Shown here: positions 43,174 through 51,273 of the stretch, in pieces
Position numbering within the stretch: position 1 is the stretch's first letter
How the letters are laid out: the number at the start of each line of letters is the position of its first letter
Assembly: GCF_019357415.1 (NCBI RefSeq)
Contig: NZ_CP048410.1
Span: forward strand, 2,141,001 to 2,205,000
DNA: 64,000 nt
Origin: Gramella sp. MT6
GTDB lineage: Bacteria; Bacteroidota; Bacteroidia; Flavobacteriales; Flavobacteriaceae
Direction: 5' to 3'
The notes under the pieces: model-generated
Seen by the model: only the letters and a program-made list of their open reading frames with translations
What the model was told of the DNA's origin: nothing
Databases searched by the model: none
Made by a program: the position numbers and the translations under genes

Positions 43174-44099
43174 TAGATGATTTTCTGTTTTTGTTTTAAA
43201 GAATCAGATAAATGTGCACCGGTCAAAAGAATTTTTAAAAGTGGAAAATACTTTGGTTTGATAAGACTGGTAAACAGATATCTTATGATCAAATAGGTTA
43301 TAAGTACTTTATGGGCCAAATAGCCGTAGTGCTTTCGAGTATAGTATAAAAGTGAAATTTTTAATTCTTTCTTTATAATAATACTCTTCTGGATACTGGC
43401 ACTTTTGAAATGAATATAACTGATAAAGGGATATAAATAGGTTTCTTTTCCGGTTTTTTTCAAAATTCTGCGGCAAAGATCAGACTCTTCATAATATAAA
43501 AAAAGATTGGTGTCAAACCCACCAACTTCCTTAAATTCATTAGCTGTTATGAACATGAATGAACCTTGAACATAATCAACTTTCAATGGTTTGTCATAAA
43601 ACTTTTTTCTATTTGGATATTTGGCAGGAAAGAATCTCTCTAAGAAATGCCTTTTTAAAATTTCTCTTCCCAATGAGGAAAAATGATCTAGCGTAGCTCT
43701 GAAATTTTGGTTTTCATCCAGCATTTGTGGAGAACAGACTGCGATGTGGCTATTGTTATCCAAAAAAGTAGAAAGTTGACCAAGAGTGTCCTTTTCAGTT
43801 ATTAGAGTATCATTATTTATAAATGCATAATATTTGCAATCGGAAGAGTTTTGCACACCCAACATATTCCCACCTCCAAAGCCTAAATTGGTCTTACTTC
43901 TAATGATCTTTAAGGAATTATTTTTCAGATTTTCAATGCTGGATTTGAGCTTGCTGAAATCTTGATGAGTGGAAGCATTATCTATAACAATAATTTCAAA
44001 ATTAGAATTATGCTCATGATTCAGGATAATGGATTTTACACAGTTAATTGTAAAATCTGAAGTGTTATAGTTTATAATAATGCAGCTTACATCTAACAT
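43173..44099 (-). CDS. family 2 glycosyltransferase
   Basis: A 308-residue GT-A enzyme. VSCIIINYNTSDFTINCV opens it, FINNDTLI carries the DxD equivalent, and VQGSFMFITANEFKEVGGF with YYEESDLCRR gives the acceptor ED motif. It is of the same type as the GT2 at 5572-6564. The C-terminal ~60 residues (YLIIRYLFTSLIKPKYFP) are basic and hydrophobic, likely membrane-associated. It is the first gene of a minus-strand run GT2-GT4-tsaC-cca-ctaA. Sugar specificity unknown. Confidence 0.88.
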   Translation of the reverse strand: MLDVSCIIINYNTSDFTINCVKSIILNHEHNSNFEIIVIDNASTHQDFSKLKSSIENLKNNSLKIIRSKTNLGFGGGNMLGVQNSSDCKYYAFINNDTLITEKDTLGQLSTFLDNNSHIAVCSPQMLDENQNFRATLDHFSSLGREILKRHFLERFFPAKYPNRKKFYDKPLKVDYVQGSFMFITANEFKEVGGFDTNLFLYYEESDLCRRILKKTGKETYLYPFISYIHFKSASIQKSIIIKKELKISLLYYTRKHYGYLAHKVLITYLIIRYLFTSLIKPKYFPLLKILLTGAHLSDSLKQKQKII

Positions 44100-44371
44100 A
44101 TTATTCCATAATTGGTTGCCATTTTTCCAGGATGTTCTTTATTTAGAGATTTCGTGATGTTCCAAAAGCATAATTCACGAGATATGATTAATTAATATTC
44201 CTTTTTTTAATGCTGTATAATAAGCATTTACTGAATTTTTAGGTAATACGTTAATTATTTGTGATCTCATTAAAGCCTTTAAATGATGTAAATATAAAAC
44301 TAAATATTACTTTGATTTTCCGGCAAATAAATCATCAATGAATTTGATTTCGGAAAAAGTAGTTTTGGCAT

Positions 44372-44476
44372 ATGAAAATAGTTCTGGAAGGGCAATTTGA
44401 AAAGGATCGCGATGAGAATGTTTGTCTAATAGATAGATTTCAATACTCAGGAAATACAATTATAGGCAGCGGATAG
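44372..44476 (+). pseudogene. possible N-terminal remnant of a WaaP/InaA-like kinase gene
   Basis: A 34-residue frame begins MKIVLEGQFEKDRDE and ends at TAG. Ungapped against the first residues of the kinase at 45688 it shares Met1, Lys2, Gly7, Glu10, Arg13, Val17, Ile20, Phe23 and Gly27. Downstream no matching frame continues. It may be a truncated duplicate, or chance. Confidence 0.2.
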
Positions 44477-44534
44477 ATGAAGAACTTTTATTCTCTTGGC
44501 GATCATTAAATATTCCGGACCAAGATAAATATTC

Positions 44535-44542
44535 TACTTTTG
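44535..44542 (+). promoter_or_regulatory. -7 element (TACTTTTG) upstream of the plus-strand GT4
   Basis: Exact TAnnTTTG match, 19 nt before the ATG at 44562. No convincing -33 element. Confidence 0.5.
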
Positions 44543-44561
44543 CAGACAATCAGCAAAGTTT

Positions 44562-45662
44562 ATGAAAATTTTACATATATCTGGGCATACATCATGGGGC
44601 GGGAGCGAGCAGCAGTTATTTAATACTATCGAAGAGTTAGAAAAATATGATGTGCAGCAAATGGCTTTTTGCTTTCTTGACACACCGACTCATATAGCTT
44701 TAAAGAAAACCAGAACTGAAATTTTTGCAATAGAAAAAGTAAAACCTCATAAATCTGAATATTTGCGATTCCTTGCAAATATTGTCAGGAATAATAAAGT
44801 TGATATCATTCACCTGCATACGAGTGATGCTCTTACTGGGTTTGTTCTGTGTGATCTCATTTATTCCCTCAATGTAGCTACCGTATATTCCAGAAAGCAT
44901 GTTAGGAATAAATCCAGCTTTCTGAGTAAATTGAAATATAACTATAGAAATATTGATAGTATAATCTGTGTGTCGGATTACGTTAAAGACCACTTTAGTA
45001 AAGTGCTAAATGACACAGCCAGGCAAAAACTCACTGTAATAAGGGATGGGGTTAAGCAATCAAATTCTGATATTGAAGAGGAATATAGTTTGAGAAAGAA
45101 ATTAAATATTTCTGAAGATAAGGTCTTGATTGGAAATATCGCCAATCATACCAAGGCAAAAGATCTCAAAACTTTAATTAAGGCGGTAAGTTATTTGGTA
45201 CACGAACTTAATTATAGAAATTTTAAGCTCGTGCAAATCGGAGAATTCTCGAAACGAACTCCAGAGTATAAAAAGGAAGTGGAATCTGAAAGAATAGAGG
45301 AATATCTTAGTTTCACCGGATTTCTGGAAAATGCCTCTATTTTAATTCCCGAGTTTGATGTTTTCGCCATGTCTTCAGAGAGAGAGGGAGGACCATCTTC
45401 TGTAATTGAATCATTTTTTTATAAAACTCCTGTCGTATCTACCAGGGTAGGTATAATAGAAGAAACAATAGAAAATGGTAAAAATGGATTTTCAGTAGAG
45501 GTAGGTGATTATAAAGACCTGGCTGAAGGGATAAAAAAATTAGCTGAATCACCAGAACTTAGAAATGAATTTTCGGAGAAAAGTCATAAAATGTTTTTTG
45601 AGAATTTCACTACGCAAAGTCTTGGTAAAAACACCTATGAAGCTTATGCAAGCCTTCTTTAA
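44562..45662 (+). CDS. family 4 glycosyltransferase
   Basis: A 366-residue GT-B enzyme. KILHISGHTSWGGSEQQLF starts the acceptor domain, LIGNIANHTKAKDLKTLIK begins the donor domain, and SEREGGPSSVIESFFYKTP holds the EX7E motif. It is clearly paralogous to the minus-strand GT4 at 42052-43173, in opposite orientation. It is followed after 25 nt by the kinase-like gene, with which it likely forms a two-gene operon expressed from the -7 element at 44535. LPS-core or surface-glycan assembly is the probable role. Confidence 0.9.
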   Translation: MKILHISGHTSWGGSEQQLFNTIEELEKYDVQQMAFCFLDTPTHIALKKTRTEIFAIEKVKPHKSEYLRFLANIVRNNKVDIIHLHTSDALTGFVLCDLIYSLNVATVYSRKHVRNKSSFLSKLKYNYRNIDSIICVSDYVKDHFSKVLNDTARQKLTVIRDGVKQSNSDIEEEYSLRKKLNISEDKVLIGNIANHTKAKDLKTLIKAVSYLVHELNYRNFKLVQIGEFSKRTPEYKKEVESERIEEYLSFTGFLENASILIPEFDVFAMSSEREGGPSSVIESFFYKTPVVSTRVGIIEETIENGKNGFSVEVGDYKDLAEGIKKLAESPELRNEFSEKSHKMFFENFTTQSLGKNTYEAYASLL

Positions 45663-45687
45663 ACAAATAATCATAGAATAGAGCTAC

Positions 45688-46446
45688 ATGAAATATATTT
45701 TTTCAGGCAAGGGCGAGGAGATAAGGAAAGACCTGGTTAAGTCAATTGAAAATTTTGAGTCTGAAGGCAGGGCTCTTGGGCCAGGATTAAGAAACAGCCT
45801 GAAAATTTTTGATATTAAGACGTATAGGGTAAATATCAAATCTTTTAAAAAGCCTAATCTAATTAATAAGTTCGTTTATAAATATTTCCGAAAATCCAAA
45901 GCTGAAAGGTCGTTTATTAATGCGATTAAATTACTTGAAGCAAACATAGGTACACCATATCCTATGGCGTATGCTGAAGAGGATAGTACAGTATTTTTTA
46001 GCCAAAGCTATTACGCCTGTTTACATCAGGACTATGACCTAACCTACCGGGAGCTGGTGATAGATCACGATTTTCCAGATCACGAGAATATTTTAAGAGC
46101 CTTTACCAGGTTTACTTTTGAACTGCATGAAAAACAGATCCAATTTCTGGATCATTCGCCGGGAAATACTTTAATTCAGAAGAAAGCCGGGGATTATAAG
46201 TTCTTTCTGGTGGATCTCAATCGAATGAATTTTAAGGAGCTTAATTTTGAAGAGCGCATGTTGAATTTCTCCAGGCTTACGCCGAAAAAGGAAATGGTGG
46301 AAGTAATGGCCGATGAATATGCAAAATTGATCAAAAGACCGAAAGCAGAGGTTTTTGAGAAAATGTGGTTCTATACCAACCAGTTTCAGGAGAAATTTCA
46401 AAGAAAAAAGCGCATAAAGAAAAAACTCAAATTCTGGAAAAATTAA
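45688..46446 (+). CDS. lipopolysaccharide kinase (WaaP/InaA/KdkA-like)
   Basis: A 252-residue kinase-fold protein of the LPS-kinase group, which phosphorylates Kdo or heptose of the inner core. The N-terminal INIKSFKKPNLINKFVY type segment appears here as VNIKSFKKPNLINKFVYKYF followed by RKSKAERSF, a family mark including the beta3 lysine. The catalytic loop is FLDHSPGNTLI (Asp155, Asn160) and the metal-binding Asp176 is in FLVDLNRMNF. The tail is strongly basic. The stop TAA overlaps the stop of the convergent gene at 46443 within TTAA. The cluster context supports LPS-core phosphorylation. Confidence 0.82.
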   Translation: MKYIFSGKGEEIRKDLVKSIENFESEGRALGPGLRNSLKIFDIKTYRVNIKSFKKPNLINKFVYKYFRKSKAERSFINAIKLLEANIGTPYPMAYAEEDSTVFFSQSYYACLHQDYDLTYRELVIDHDFPDHENILRAFTRFTFELHEKQIQFLDHSPGNTLIQKKAGDYKFFLVDLNRMNFKELNFEERMLNFSRLTPKKEMVEVMADEYAKLIKRPKAEVFEKMWFYTNQFQEKFQRKKRIKKKLKFWKN

Positions 46447-47513
46447 TCCTGCTTTGGGATGAAAGGGGCTTTCCTGTGCGACTTGAAAGTGAAATAGTTT
46501 AGCTGCTTTCTTATCTTATATCTTCGAATAAGATTTAGCGGCTTTTTCTTAAGATGAGATTTATCTGAATGTAGAAAATCTATACAGGCATTGATCACTC
46601 TTTCACTGGAATTACCATCTAAATATGGATGAGAAAACATAGCGAATTTTTCAATTTCAGAGATGAGTTCCTTCGGTCTGGAAAGAGCAAGGTCAAAAGA
46701 ACTTTCAATATCTTCAACCTTTTCTATATTGATAAGATATGGTCCCGGCATATTATTTTTAAAAGTAACCACAGGTTTTCTCTGAATTAAAAATTCAATA
46801 ATGGCCGAAGTGGTATCAGAGAACATGATATCTGCTTTTTTGAACAAGGGGATGAGGTCTGTAGTATCGTGAAAAGTGAAATTTTCATTTTCAAGAGCCT
46901 TGAATTTTTTTACGGTCTCACGATCAAGTTTGGGATGTAAAGTTGCGATAAACTGATATTTCCCTGTTTTCGATAATCTTTCTATTTCCTTTACTACTTC
47001 GTCTCTTAAAGCCAGGCTATAATATCGGGTAAAAGTAGAAGATATCAGGATAACCGGTTTTTTATTATTGGTAGGCTCCAATGGGAAAAGTGGATCCATT
47101 TTTGACCAGCCTGTCTCTATCACTTCGAAAGACCTATATTTTTCCTGTTGCTTTTTAAACGGCCCGGTACTGGAAGGTCCTTGTGTACAATAGAGATCGA
47201 AAAAACCTCTTATAATAAACTGATCAGTCCCTTTTCTTTTATTCGCCGGAAAGCCATGAAATATTTGAACTTTTAATCCCGGAAAGAAATCTGGCACCGT
47301 GTCTGTAATGGCCAGAACAAAATGTGGGTCATAGTCGATCGCCTCTTCAATAGTTTCAATTAAAATTCCATTTTCGGGGAAATACTTCTTTGGTTCTTCC
47401 ATACCCGAAAACCATTTCAGGGAAAATCCCATTTTTTGAGCCTGCTCCTGTATAGGGAGGCCTATGGGTAGTCCGTAAGTATGGTTTATATATATTAGGA
47501 ACCGGTATTTCAT
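46443..47513 (-). CDS. CDP-glycerol glycerophosphotransferase-like protein
   Basis: A 356-residue GT-B-fold protein resembling the TagB/TagF/CDP-glycerol transferase family (PF04464 type): VQIFHGFPANKR, FIATLHPKLDRE and MFSDTTSAIIEFLIQRKPV. In teichoic-acid organisms the family transfers glycerol phosphate; in Gram-negatives relatives act on surface polysaccharides. The C-terminal ~30 residues are very basic. It overlaps the upstream GT9 gene by 4 nt (ATGA coupling). Donor substrate here is not established; a capsule or Kdo-type transferase is an alternative. Confidence 0.65.
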   Translation of the reverse strand: MKYRFLIYINHTYGLPIGLPIQEQAQKMGFSLKWFSGMEEPKKYFPENGILIETIEEAIDYDPHFVLAITDTVPDFFPGLKVQIFHGFPANKRKGTDQFIIRGFFDLYCTQGPSSTGPFKKQQEKYRSFEVIETGWSKMDPLFPLEPTNNKKPVILISSTFTRYYSLALRDEVVKEIERLSKTGKYQFIATLHPKLDRETVKKFKALENENFTFHDTTDLIPLFKKADIMFSDTTSAIIEFLIQRKPVVTFKNNMPGPYLINIEKVEDIESSFDLALSRPKELISEIEKFAMFSHPYLDGNSSERVINACIDFLHSDKSHLKKKPLNLIRRYKIRKQLNYFTFKSHRKAPFIPKQD

Positions 47514-48559
47514 TTAGAATTATGCTTTAAAAAATGCTGCAATTTATCTGTGAAAAGTGATGGCTTTAATTTGTTATAAAGCTCGGTATTATCTTTTGAA
47601 AGTTCTTTAAAGGTCTTATTCTGAAATAATTCCGGCTGATAATCTTTTAAATGAACCGATACATTTTTTTTCCCGTCTTCATAAATATTCCAGTTTTCCT
47701 TATTCAGTGGTGGTGAGAAAATTGCGAATGTTGGAATATCTAAAGCTTTGGCCATGTTTATAGCACCGCCCTCGTTACCTATGAGGCCATCACAATGCGA
47801 GGTTAATACCAGAAATTCTCGAAGGCTTTTACCGTAGATATTCAGGTGAATATGTTTCCGGGTTTCCGGTTGGCAAAGCTGGTAAATATTTTCTATATCT
47901 GTTTTTTGGGAAGGCACATAGTTAAAAAGAAGATTAGCACCTGATTCTCTAACGATCTCATCCAACATTTCGGCTAAATAAGGAAGGGGATAGGTTTTCT
48001 TTTCAGAACTACCTAAAGCACCAATCATATATAGAGGTTTAGAAAGGTCTATTTTTGAAATTTCTAATTTCTGCTTTGCTTCTTTCTTTTCCTCTTCGGT
48101 CAAAAATATCTTTGGTTTGATCTCAATTGGAAAATTTGAAGATAAGGGACTCAGCATTCGCATCCTTTTTTCAATAGCTGCACCGGCAATAGTTTGTGCC
48201 TGGATATTCCTGCTGAACACATGCGTACAAAGCGGACGTGTATATTTCTTATTGTAGGCTATTCTGTATTTTGCACCTGAAAGTCCTGTAATGAGGGCAG
48301 TTTTTAAATTGGAATAGACATCGATGACCGCATGATATTTTTCTTTTTTGGTCATCTGGATAAGACTTCTTAGTGAGTTATCCTTATCGGTAAAAATGAT
48401 CTTATCTATATTCGGGTTGTTCTGGACAACCGGGTACGTATGCTCATAGATCATGTAATGCAGTTCGGCTTCCGGGAATTCCTTCCGAAGGGCCTCAAAG
48501 AGGATTGAGGATGTAAGCACATCCCCAATCATTTTTATCTGTATTACAAGTATCTTCAA
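47510..48559 (-). CDS. family 9 glycosyltransferase (heptosyltransferase-like)
   Basis: A 349-residue GT-B enzyme of the ADP-heptose:LPS heptosyltransferase family. KILVIQIKMIGDVLTSSILF is the characteristic N-terminus, and LIGNEGGAINMAKALDIPT with FSPPLNKENW the C-terminal acceptor/donor motif (in heptosyltransferases D/N-T-G). It likely adds heptose or another sugar to the inner LPS core. It begins 9 nt after dapD on the same strand, and its end overlaps the CDP-glycerol transferase-like gene by 4 nt, so dapD and the two transferases may form one operon. Confidence 0.88.
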   Translation of the reverse strand: MKILVIQIKMIGDVLTSSILFEALRKEFPEAELHYMIYEHTYPVVQNNPNIDKIIFTDKDNSLRSLIQMTKKEKYHAVIDVYSNLKTALITGLSGAKYRIAYNKKYTRPLCTHVFSRNIQAQTIAGAAIEKRMRMLSPLSSNFPIEIKPKIFLTEEEKKEAKQKLEISKIDLSKPLYMIGALGSSEKKTYPLPYLAEMLDEIVRESGANLLFNYVPSQKTDIENIYQLCQPETRKHIHLNIYGKSLREFLVLTSHCDGLIGNEGGAINMAKALDIPTFAIFSPPLNKENWNIYEDGKKNVSVHLKDYQPELFQNKTFKELSKDNTELYNKLKPSLFTDKLQHFLKHNSK

Positions 48560-48568
48560 ATTTAAGAT

Positions 48569-49384
48569 CTAAACTGCGACGTTATATTCGCGCAAGGCGT
48601 CGTTCAGGGATGTTTTTTTATTAGTGCTTTCCTTTCTTTTCCCGATGATGAGAGCACATGGAACCTGGTATTCTCCCGCTGGAAATTTCTTGGTATAGCT
48701 TCCCGGGATCACTACAGATCTTGCCGGTACATAACCTTTGAATTCTTTTGGTTCGTCACCGGTCACATCGATGATCTTGGTGGAAGCGGTTAGCACTACA
48801 TTGGCGCCTAAAACAGCTTCTTTTTCAATCCTGATCCCTTCCACCACTATACTTCTTGATCCCAGAAAGGCATTGTCTTCTACGATCACTGGAGCTGCCT
48901 GAAGTGGTTCAAGAACACCGCCAATTCCAACTCCACCGCTAAGGTGTACGTTCTTACCAATTTGAGCACAACTTCCAACAGTTGCCCATGTATCTACCAT
49001 CGTACCTTCATCCACATAAGCTCCGATATTTACATAACTCGGCATCATAATAACTCCTGAAGAGATATATGCCCCATGTCTGGCTACGGCATTAGGTACC
49101 ACACGAATTCCTTTTTCCTTATATCCTTTTTTCAAAGGGATCTTATCGTGATATTCGAAAATTCCGGCTTCCAGGGTTTCCATTTTCTGAATAGGGAAGT
49201 AAAGTACAACACCTTTCTTTACCCATTCATTAACCTGCCATCCATCAGCAGTTGGTTCAGCCACACGCAATTCTCCTTTGTCTAAAAGTTCAACAACTTT
49301 TCTAATCGCGTCTATGGTTTCCTTATCTGAAAGCAGGTCTCTGTTTTCCCAGGCCTCTTCTATTTTCGATTTCAATTGATCCAT
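48569..49384 (-). CDS. dapD: tetrahydrodipicolinate N-succinyltransferase
   Basis: A 271-residue left-handed beta-helix acyltransferase of the diaminopimelate/lysine pathway. It carries hexapeptide-repeat turns such as VRHGAYIS-type (here VARHGAYISSGVIMMPSYVN) and CAQIGKNVHLSGGVGIGGVL. The N-terminal helical domain starts LKSKIEEAWENRD. ATG at 49384 is preferred to an upstream in-frame TTG at 49402. A -7 box TATATTTG lies 15 nt upstream. It heads an apparent operon with the GT9 gene. The product feeds peptidoglycan and lysine synthesis. Confidence 0.95.
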   Translation of the reverse strand: MDQLKSKIEEAWENRDLLSDKETIDAIRKVVELLDKGELRVAEPTADGWQVNEWVKKGVVLYFPIQKMETLEAGIFEYHDKIPLKKGYKEKGIRVVPNAVARHGAYISSGVIMMPSYVNIGAYVDEGTMVDTWATVGSCAQIGKNVHLSGGVGIGGVLEPLQAAPVIVEDNAFLGSRSIVVEGIRIEKEAVLGANVVLTASTKIIDVTGDEPKEFKGYVPARSVVIPGSYTKKFPAGEYQVPCALIIGKRKESTNKKTSLNDALREYNVAV

Positions 49385-49399
49385 ATTTCTAATTTTTTT

Positions 49400-49407
49400 C
49401 AAATATA
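49400..49407 (-). promoter_or_regulatory. -7 element (TATATTTG) of dapD
   Basis: Exact match on the minus strand, 15 nt before the dapD ATG. TTTG on the minus strand at 49436-49433 is 25 nt further upstream, a little long for a -33. Confidence 0.5.
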
Positions 49408-49449
49408 ATAGCTATAAGGCAATATTTATGGACAAACGAATATAAACCT

Positions 49450-49457
49450 TACCTTTG
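49450..49457 (+). promoter_or_regulatory. -7 element (TACCTTTG) of ruvX
   Basis: Exact TAnnTTTG match, 14 nt before the ruvX ATG, in the divergent dapD/ruvX region. Confidence 0.5.
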
Positions 49458-49471
49458 CCTAAATTTTTGAA

Positions 49472-49879
49472 ATGCCCAGAATTTTAGCCCTGGATTACGG
49501 AACAAAGAGAACTGGAATAGCCGTTACCGATGAATTGAAGATGATCGCTTCGGGTCTTACTACTGTTCAAACTCCTGAACTTATAAAATTCCTTGAAGAC
49601 TATTTCAAAAATGAGAAAGTGGAACGGGTTTTGGTCGGGGAACCAAAGAGGATGGATGATACGCCTTCTCAAAGTGAGGTTCATATTCAGGAATTCTTAA
49701 AGAAGTTTACTGAAAAATTTCCTGATATGCCTTTAGAAAGAGTAGACGAGCGCTTTACCAGTAAAATGGCCGTGCAGAGCATGATCGATGGAGGATTGAA
49801 GAAAAAGAAACGACGCGATAAGGCCCTGGTTGATGAGATTAGTGCGACTATCATCTTGCAAACCTGGCTTTACGAATAA
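49472..49879 (+). CDS. ruvX: RuvX/YqgF-type Holliday junction resolvase-like RNase H fold protein
   Basis: A 135-residue RNase H-fold nuclease. The N-terminal ILALDYGTKRTGIAVTDE carries the first catalytic Asp, LVGEPKRMDD the second acidic site, and VDERFTSKMA plus LVDEISATIILQTWL the third. E. coli YqgF has been linked to pre-16S rRNA processing as well as junction resolution. Length is standard. It is divergent from dapD. The def gene starts 100 nt later and may be co-transcribed. Confidence 0.93.
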   Translation: MPRILALDYGTKRTGIAVTDELKMIASGLTTVQTPELIKFLEDYFKNEKVERVLVGEPKRMDDTPSQSEVHIQEFLKKFTEKFPDMPLERVDERFTSKMAVQSMIDGGLKKKKRRDKALVDEISATIILQTWLYE

Positions 49880-49979
49880 GGTAAAAAGTTGCAGGTATAA
49901 AAGTCTGCTCGAATTATAATTAGATATTAAATAATAAAGAGGCTTGTAGCTTTTGGCTGAAAGCTGAAAACTTTAAAGA

Positions 49980-50570
49980 ATGATTTTACCAATTGTAGCA
50001 TACGGAGATCCGGTTTTAAAAAAGAAAGCCAAAGAGATCGATAAGGATTATCCGAAACTTGAGGAATTGATCAACAATATGTGGGATACCATGTATAATG
50101 CCTACGGAGTTGGTCTCGCCGCTCCACAAGTAGGACTTCCAATCAGGATTTTTATGATAGATCCCGCTCCCTTTGCAGAAGATGAAGAATTAGACGAAGC
50201 AGAACAGGAAGCGCTAAAGGATATGCGTAAGGTTTTCATTAATCCTCAGATCATTGAAGAGACCGGTGAAGAATGGGCTTTTAGTGAAGGCTGTTTAAGT
50301 ATTCCTGAAGTTCGTGAAGATGTCTTTAGACAACCGGATATTACCATCGAGTATTATGACGAAAATTGGGAAAAACATACCGATACTTACTCAGGATTGG
50401 CAGCAAGAGTAATTCAGCATGAATATGATCATATTGAAGGAATTTTGTTTACAGATAAGCTTTCCAGCCTGAAAAAGAGACTGATAAAAAGTAAACTGAC
50501 GAATATTTCGAAGGGCAAGATCAATGTAGAATATAAGATGCGTTTCCCTAATGCAAAAAAAGCCCGATAA
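49980..50570 (+). CDS. def: peptide deformylase
   Basis: A 196-residue iron/zinc enzyme removing the N-formyl group from new proteins. All three motifs are intact: GVGLAAPQVG (43-52), EGCLS (103-107, ligand Cys105) and HEYDH (147-151, ligands His147 and His151, catalytic Glu148). It carries an acidic insertion after motif I (PAPFAEDEELDEAEQEALKD), common in Bacteroidota deformylases. No fmt gene is near. DUF5606 follows 57 nt later on the same strand. Confidence 0.96.
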   Translation: MILPIVAYGDPVLKKKAKEIDKDYPKLEELINNMWDTMYNAYGVGLAAPQVGLPIRIFMIDPAPFAEDEELDEAEQEALKDMRKVFINPQIIEETGEEWAFSEGCLSIPEVREDVFRQPDITIEYYDENWEKHTDTYSGLAARVIQHEYDHIEGILFTDKLSSLKKRLIKSKLTNISKGKINVEYKMRFPNAKKAR

Positions 50571-50627
50571 AGGCTTTGATAATTGAACCTGGGAATTGAT
50601 ATTTGCCAACCTAAATAAAAAAATACT

Positions 50628-51053
50628 ATGGGATTAGATAAAATTCTTGCTATTTCTGGAAAACCCGGTTTATATGAGCTTACCGCTCAAACCAGAGGTG
50701 GCTTTGTAGCAAAATCTTTACTAGACGGTAAGAAGATCGCAGTGAATATGCGTCACAATGTGAGTATTTTGAGCGAGATCGCTATTTATACTTATACTGA
50801 AGAGATTCCGTTAGGTGAAGTTTTCCAGAAGATCAAGGAAAAAGAGAATGGTGAGGAAGCTATCAGCCATAAAGCATCTAAGAAAGAGCTAGAAGATTAT
50901 TTTTCTGAAGTGCTTCCAGATTATGATGAAGACAGGGTGTACGCCAGTGATATGAAGAAGATCTTCCAGTGGTACAACATATTGATAAAAAACGGATTCA
51001 CAGATTTTTCTAAAGAGGAGAAAGCTGAAGAAACCAAGGATGAAGAAGAATAG
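50628..51053 (+). CDS. DUF5606-family protein
   Basis: A 141-residue soluble protein matching the Bacteroidota family DUF5606: MGLDKILAISGKPGLYELTA, then TRGGFVAKSLLDGKKIAVN, LEDYFSEVLPDYDEDRVY and a C-terminal acidic tail (EEKAEETKDEEE). The family is found next to def and ruvX in many Flavobacteriia, as here. The first ~70 residues look like a small beta barrel. Function unknown. A terminator follows 27 nt downstream, ending the ruvX-def-DUF5606 unit. Confidence 0.88.
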   Translation: MGLDKILAISGKPGLYELTAQTRGGFVAKSLLDGKKIAVNMRHNVSILSEIAIYTYTEEIPLGEVFQKIKEKENGEEAISHKASKKELEDYFSEVLPDYDEDRVYASDMKKIFQWYNILIKNGFTDFSKEEKAEETKDEEE

Positions 51054-51080
51054 GATTCAGAATTCTTATCACATAAAATT

Positions 51081-51112
51081 AAAAGCTGAAATTTAATATT
51101 TCAGCTTTTTTT
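51081..51112 (+). terminator. intrinsic terminator after DUF5606 gene
   Basis: 12-bp stem AAAAGCTGAAAT (51081-51092) / ATTTCAGCTTTT (51098-51109), 5-nt loop, T run to 51112. Confidence 0.9.
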
Positions 51113-51126
51113 ATGTTTAAAACTCA

Positions 51127-51185
51127 TCACCCTCAACTTGTTTAAGGGTTCTATTGTTGAGATGCTGAAACGAGTTCAGAATGAC
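51127..51185. repeat. REP-like intergenic element, copy A
   Basis: Begins TCACCCT and contains the imperfect palindrome CCCTCAACTTGTTTAAGGG, then GAGATGCTGAAACGAGTTCA and ATGACG. It resembles the dispersed intergenic palindromes seen in many flavobacterial genomes. Two stem pairs have decayed. Confidence 0.65.
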
Positions 51186-51212
51186 GTAAGGAATCAAATT
51201 TTAATAGAATTG

Positions 51213-51240
51213 TCACCCTGAATTTATTTCAGGGTCTTCT
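51213..51240. repeat. REP-like intergenic element, copy B
   Basis: TCACCCTGAATTTATTTCAGG-type palindrome with CCCTGAA / TTCAGGG arms, offset 86 bp from copy A in the same orientation; the distal half is missing or degraded. Confidence 0.65.
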
Positions 51241-51273
51241 TTTGGGATGTGAAGCTTTTAGCAGTGTTTATAT

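Larger units (their letters stand above)
44100..44561. other. AT-rich divergent spacer in the sugar cluster
   Basis: A 462-bp gap between divergent glycosyltransferase genes. It holds the -7 element at 44535-44542 and a short degraded-looking frame at 44372-44476. Apart from these I see no RNA gene, repeat or terminator. It is more AT-rich than the flanking genes. Confidence 0.6.
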
